Origin: Anaerolineaceae bacterium
Lineage (GTDB): Bacteria > Chloroflexota > Anaerolineae > Anaerolineales > Villigracilaceae
NCBI GenBank assembly: GCA_022181005.1
Contig: BQMV01000053.1
Coordinates: 1-7,283, forward strand
Reading direction: 5' to 3'
Length of the DNA: 7,283 nucleotides
Part shown: positions 5,745 to 7,283 of the stretch, one piece after another
Layout of the letters: the number at the start of each line of letters is the position of its first letter
Numbering within the stretch: the first letter of the stretch is position 1
Made by a program: the position numbers and the translations under genes
The notes under the pieces: model-generated
What the model saw: the letters and a program-made list of their open reading frames with translations, nothing else
Told to the model about the DNA's origin: nothing
The model's database searches: none

Positions 5745-7283
5745 ATGAAACATAATCCATTGCGTAATGCGTTTGTATTCCTTCTCGCGTTCGGCGCAGT
5801 CGGCTACGGCGCTGGGCTGGGAATCGACCGGTTTGTTACAGGCGACTTCCACTTTAGCGGAGCGGTAGCGGCGGCGTTCGCGTTGCTGTTTAGCGTCGCT
5901 GCATTCTTTTTCGGTTTATATGGCTATCGAGGCGTTACTCGCGGATTAACCTTTCAGGTTGCGGGGATGTTCGCTGGCGCATTATTTGTCACCCTAATTC
6001 GCGCGTTGATGGGACTGAAGGCGTTCGATGCGTTCCTTTTCTCGGAACCGGCTTGGGTATTCGGCGGGCTGGTTGGCGCGATAGCGTTCCTTTTCGGCGT
6101 CGGCGTTGTGAGCGATTGGATGAAGTGGACGCGCGGAATTGACACGCCCGAGCACCACGAAGACGAACCGGGCTGGCGAAAATTTTTCGGCGTTTCTCTC
6201 GATCACAAAGTGATCGGCATTCAGTACACAGTGACTGCTTTATTCTTGATCTCGGTCGGCGGGTTATTTGCGCTGATCTTCCGAACAGAGCTCGCTGAAT
6301 CACAGTTGCAATTCCTGACGGAGAACCTGCGCTTGTTCGACCAATCGGGACCGCAACTCTACAACACACTCATGTCGCTGCATGGCATGATCATGATCGT
6401 TTCGATCTTGTTGGGCATTGCCGGCATTATGAACTACGCCGTGCCAATGCTGATTGGCGCGCGCGATATGGCTTTCCCGCGTCTAAACGCTTTCGCCTAC
6501 TGGCTTTCGGTGCCGGCGATCATGTTGCTGTTGATGTCGCTGGTATTAGGCGGCTTCGACACCGGCTGGACGGGCTATCCCCCGCTTTCAGCTCGCGCGC
6601 CGGTCGGCATGCAAATGTTCTTCCTCGGCGTGTTTGTCGCTGGCTGGTCGTCCATTCTGGGCGGCTTGAACGTGATCGCGACGACGTTGCGTATGCGCGC
6701 CAAGGGAATGTCCCCTTTCCGCCTGCCGATTTTAGTTTGGTCTGCGCTGGCGGCTTCCATCATCCAGTTGACCGCGACGCAGTTGATCGGTCTTTCATTC
6801 CAATTGGTGATGTTTCAGCGTTTGTTCGATATGGGCTTCTTCGATCCTGCTAAGGGCGGAAATCCCGTACTGTTCCAACATTTATTCTGGTTCTATTCGC
6901 ATCCGGTCGTGTATGTGTTCGTGTTGCCGGGGCTTGGCGTAATCTCCGAATTGCTTCCGGTCTTTGCGCGCAAGCCATTGTTCGGATATCGCTGGGTGGC
7001 GTTGTCGTCGCTCGGCATTGCAACGGTCGGTTCCATCGTTTGGGCGCACCATATGTTCGCCTCAGGCATGAATGAATACTTGCGCGTGCCGTTTATGTAC
7101 AGCACAATGCTGGTCGCTGTTCCGACAGGCGTGAAGTTCTTCTCGTGGGTGGCGACACTGTGGGGCGGTAAGATCGAGACCCCAACGCCGATGTTGTTCG
7201 TCCTCGGTTCGATCGTGGTCTTTCTTTTCGGCGGCGTGACCGGCCCTCCGAACGCGATGGTTGAGAACGGAAGAGCGTCGCGT
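5745..7283 (+). CDS. coxA: Haem-copper oxidase subunit I (A2/YSHP type), truncated at window end
   Basis: Catalytic subunit of the terminal oxidase: reduces O2 to water at haem a3/CuB and pumps protons. The frame is open for 513 residues to the edge. Residues 1-150 are an extension with about four membrane helices (near 8-27, 40-61, 70-88, 102-123), followed by a charged linker DTPEHHEDEPGWRK. The canonical domain begins at DHKVIGIQY. Seen: haem a ligand His213 (SLHG), D-channel Asn230, Asp241 and Asn248, FWFYSHPVVY with CuB ligand His386 and cross-link Tyr390, CuB His435-His436, and K-channel Lys464. The usual D-channel Glu is Val388, and Tyr384-Ser385 mark the A2 class. The later haem a/a3 histidines (HFH motif) are not in the window. 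Residues from about 507 (ENGRASR) depart from the family and coincide with adapter-like DNA, so real coding probably ends near 7263. Confidence 0.95.
   Translation, partial: MKHNPLRNAFVFLLAFGAVGYGAGLGIDRFVTGDFHFSGAVAAAFALLFSVAAFFFGLYGYRGVTRGLTFQVAGMFAGALFVTLIRALMGLKAFDAFLFSEPAWVFGGLVGAIAFLFGVGVVSDWMKWTRGIDTPEHHEDEPGWRKFFGVSLDHKVIGIQYTVTALFLISVGGLFALIFRTELAESQLQFLTENLRLFDQSGPQLYNTLMSLHGMIMIVSILLGIAGIMNYAVPMLIGARDMAFPRLNAFAYWLSVPAIMLLLMSLVLGGFDTGWTGYPPLSARAPVGMQMFFLGVFVAGWSSILGGLNVIATTLRMRAKGMSPFRLPILVWSALAASIIQLTATQLIGLSFQLVMFQRLFDMGFFDPAKGGNPVLFQHLFWFYSHPVVYVFVLPGLGVISELLPVFARKPLFGYRWVALSSLGIATVGSIVWAHHMFASGMNEYLRVPFMYSTMLVAVPTGVKFFSWVATLWGGKIETPTPMLFVLGSIVVFLFGGVTGPPNAMVENGRASR
7264..7283 (+). 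other. Probable Illumina adapter remnant at sequence end
   Basis: The final 20 bases match the Illumina paired-end/TruSeq adapter that begins AGATCGGAAGAGCGTCG at 18 of 20 positions, with 13 consecutive identical bases (7268-7280). The two differences are at 7267 and 7281. The CoxA protein loses family similarity at the same point. Most likely sequencing artefact, not genome. The adapter sequence is from memory. Confidence 0.75.

Noticed and set aside
6120..6200. Internal start of coxA near Met126, giving a canonical-length protein
   Set aside because: No ribosome site precedes it, and the upstream frame is open, hydrophobic and translationally coupled to coxB with GGAGG.

Overview
The window reads as housekeeping bacterial chromosome of roughly balanced, slightly GC-rich composition, from an aerobically respiring organism. 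Five features point tentatively to Chloroflexota (an Anaerolineae-like lineage), but this is inference from style and not proof: a caa3-type oxidase of the A2 (YSHP) class, a CoxA with a long N-terminal membrane extension, a GuaB with an unusual flap, divergent purine genes, and CACGGATT / TTTCAGG-type intergenic repeats. No mobile element, CRISPR array, tRNA or rRNA gene was seen.

Layout. Positions 1-1113 (minus strand) hold the first 371 codons of adenylosuccinate lyase (purB), which runs off the left edge. A gap of about 46 bp containing a palindromic -10-like box separates it from the divergently transcribed guaB-type gene (1160-2599, plus strand). Next come a repeat-bearing gap (2600-2745), a class III omega-aminotransferase (2746-4083), a PrxQ/Bcp peroxiredoxin (4135-4602), and a 109-bp gap with a candidate promoter and a hairpin. 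Last is the start of a cytochrome oxidase operon: coxB with a fused cytochrome c domain (4712-5728) and coxA (5745 to the right edge, truncated).

How the genes relate. PurB and the IMPDH-family protein both act at the IMP branch point: PurB makes AICAR and AMP, and IMPDH makes XMP for GMP. Their back-to-back arrangement over one symmetric box suggests coordinated or competing expression. CoxB and CoxA are subunits II and I of one terminal oxidase. CoxB carries CuA and a covalent haem c, and CoxA carries haems a/a3, CuB and the proton channels. The aminotransferase and peroxiredoxin between these two modules may be co-transcribed (51-bp gap), but they have no obvious metabolic link to either.

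Points deserving attention: (1) the last 20 bases resemble an Illumina adapter (18/20), so the CoxA truncation and its final residues are probably an assembly artefact; (2) the GuaB flap lacks the usual Arg-Tyr dyad; (3) CoxA has about 150 extra N-terminal residues with about four membrane helices; (4) purB and guaB share a palindromic -10 box, with purB possibly leaderless. I found no convincing new multi-gene system; the window is mostly ordinary core metabolism with unusual details.
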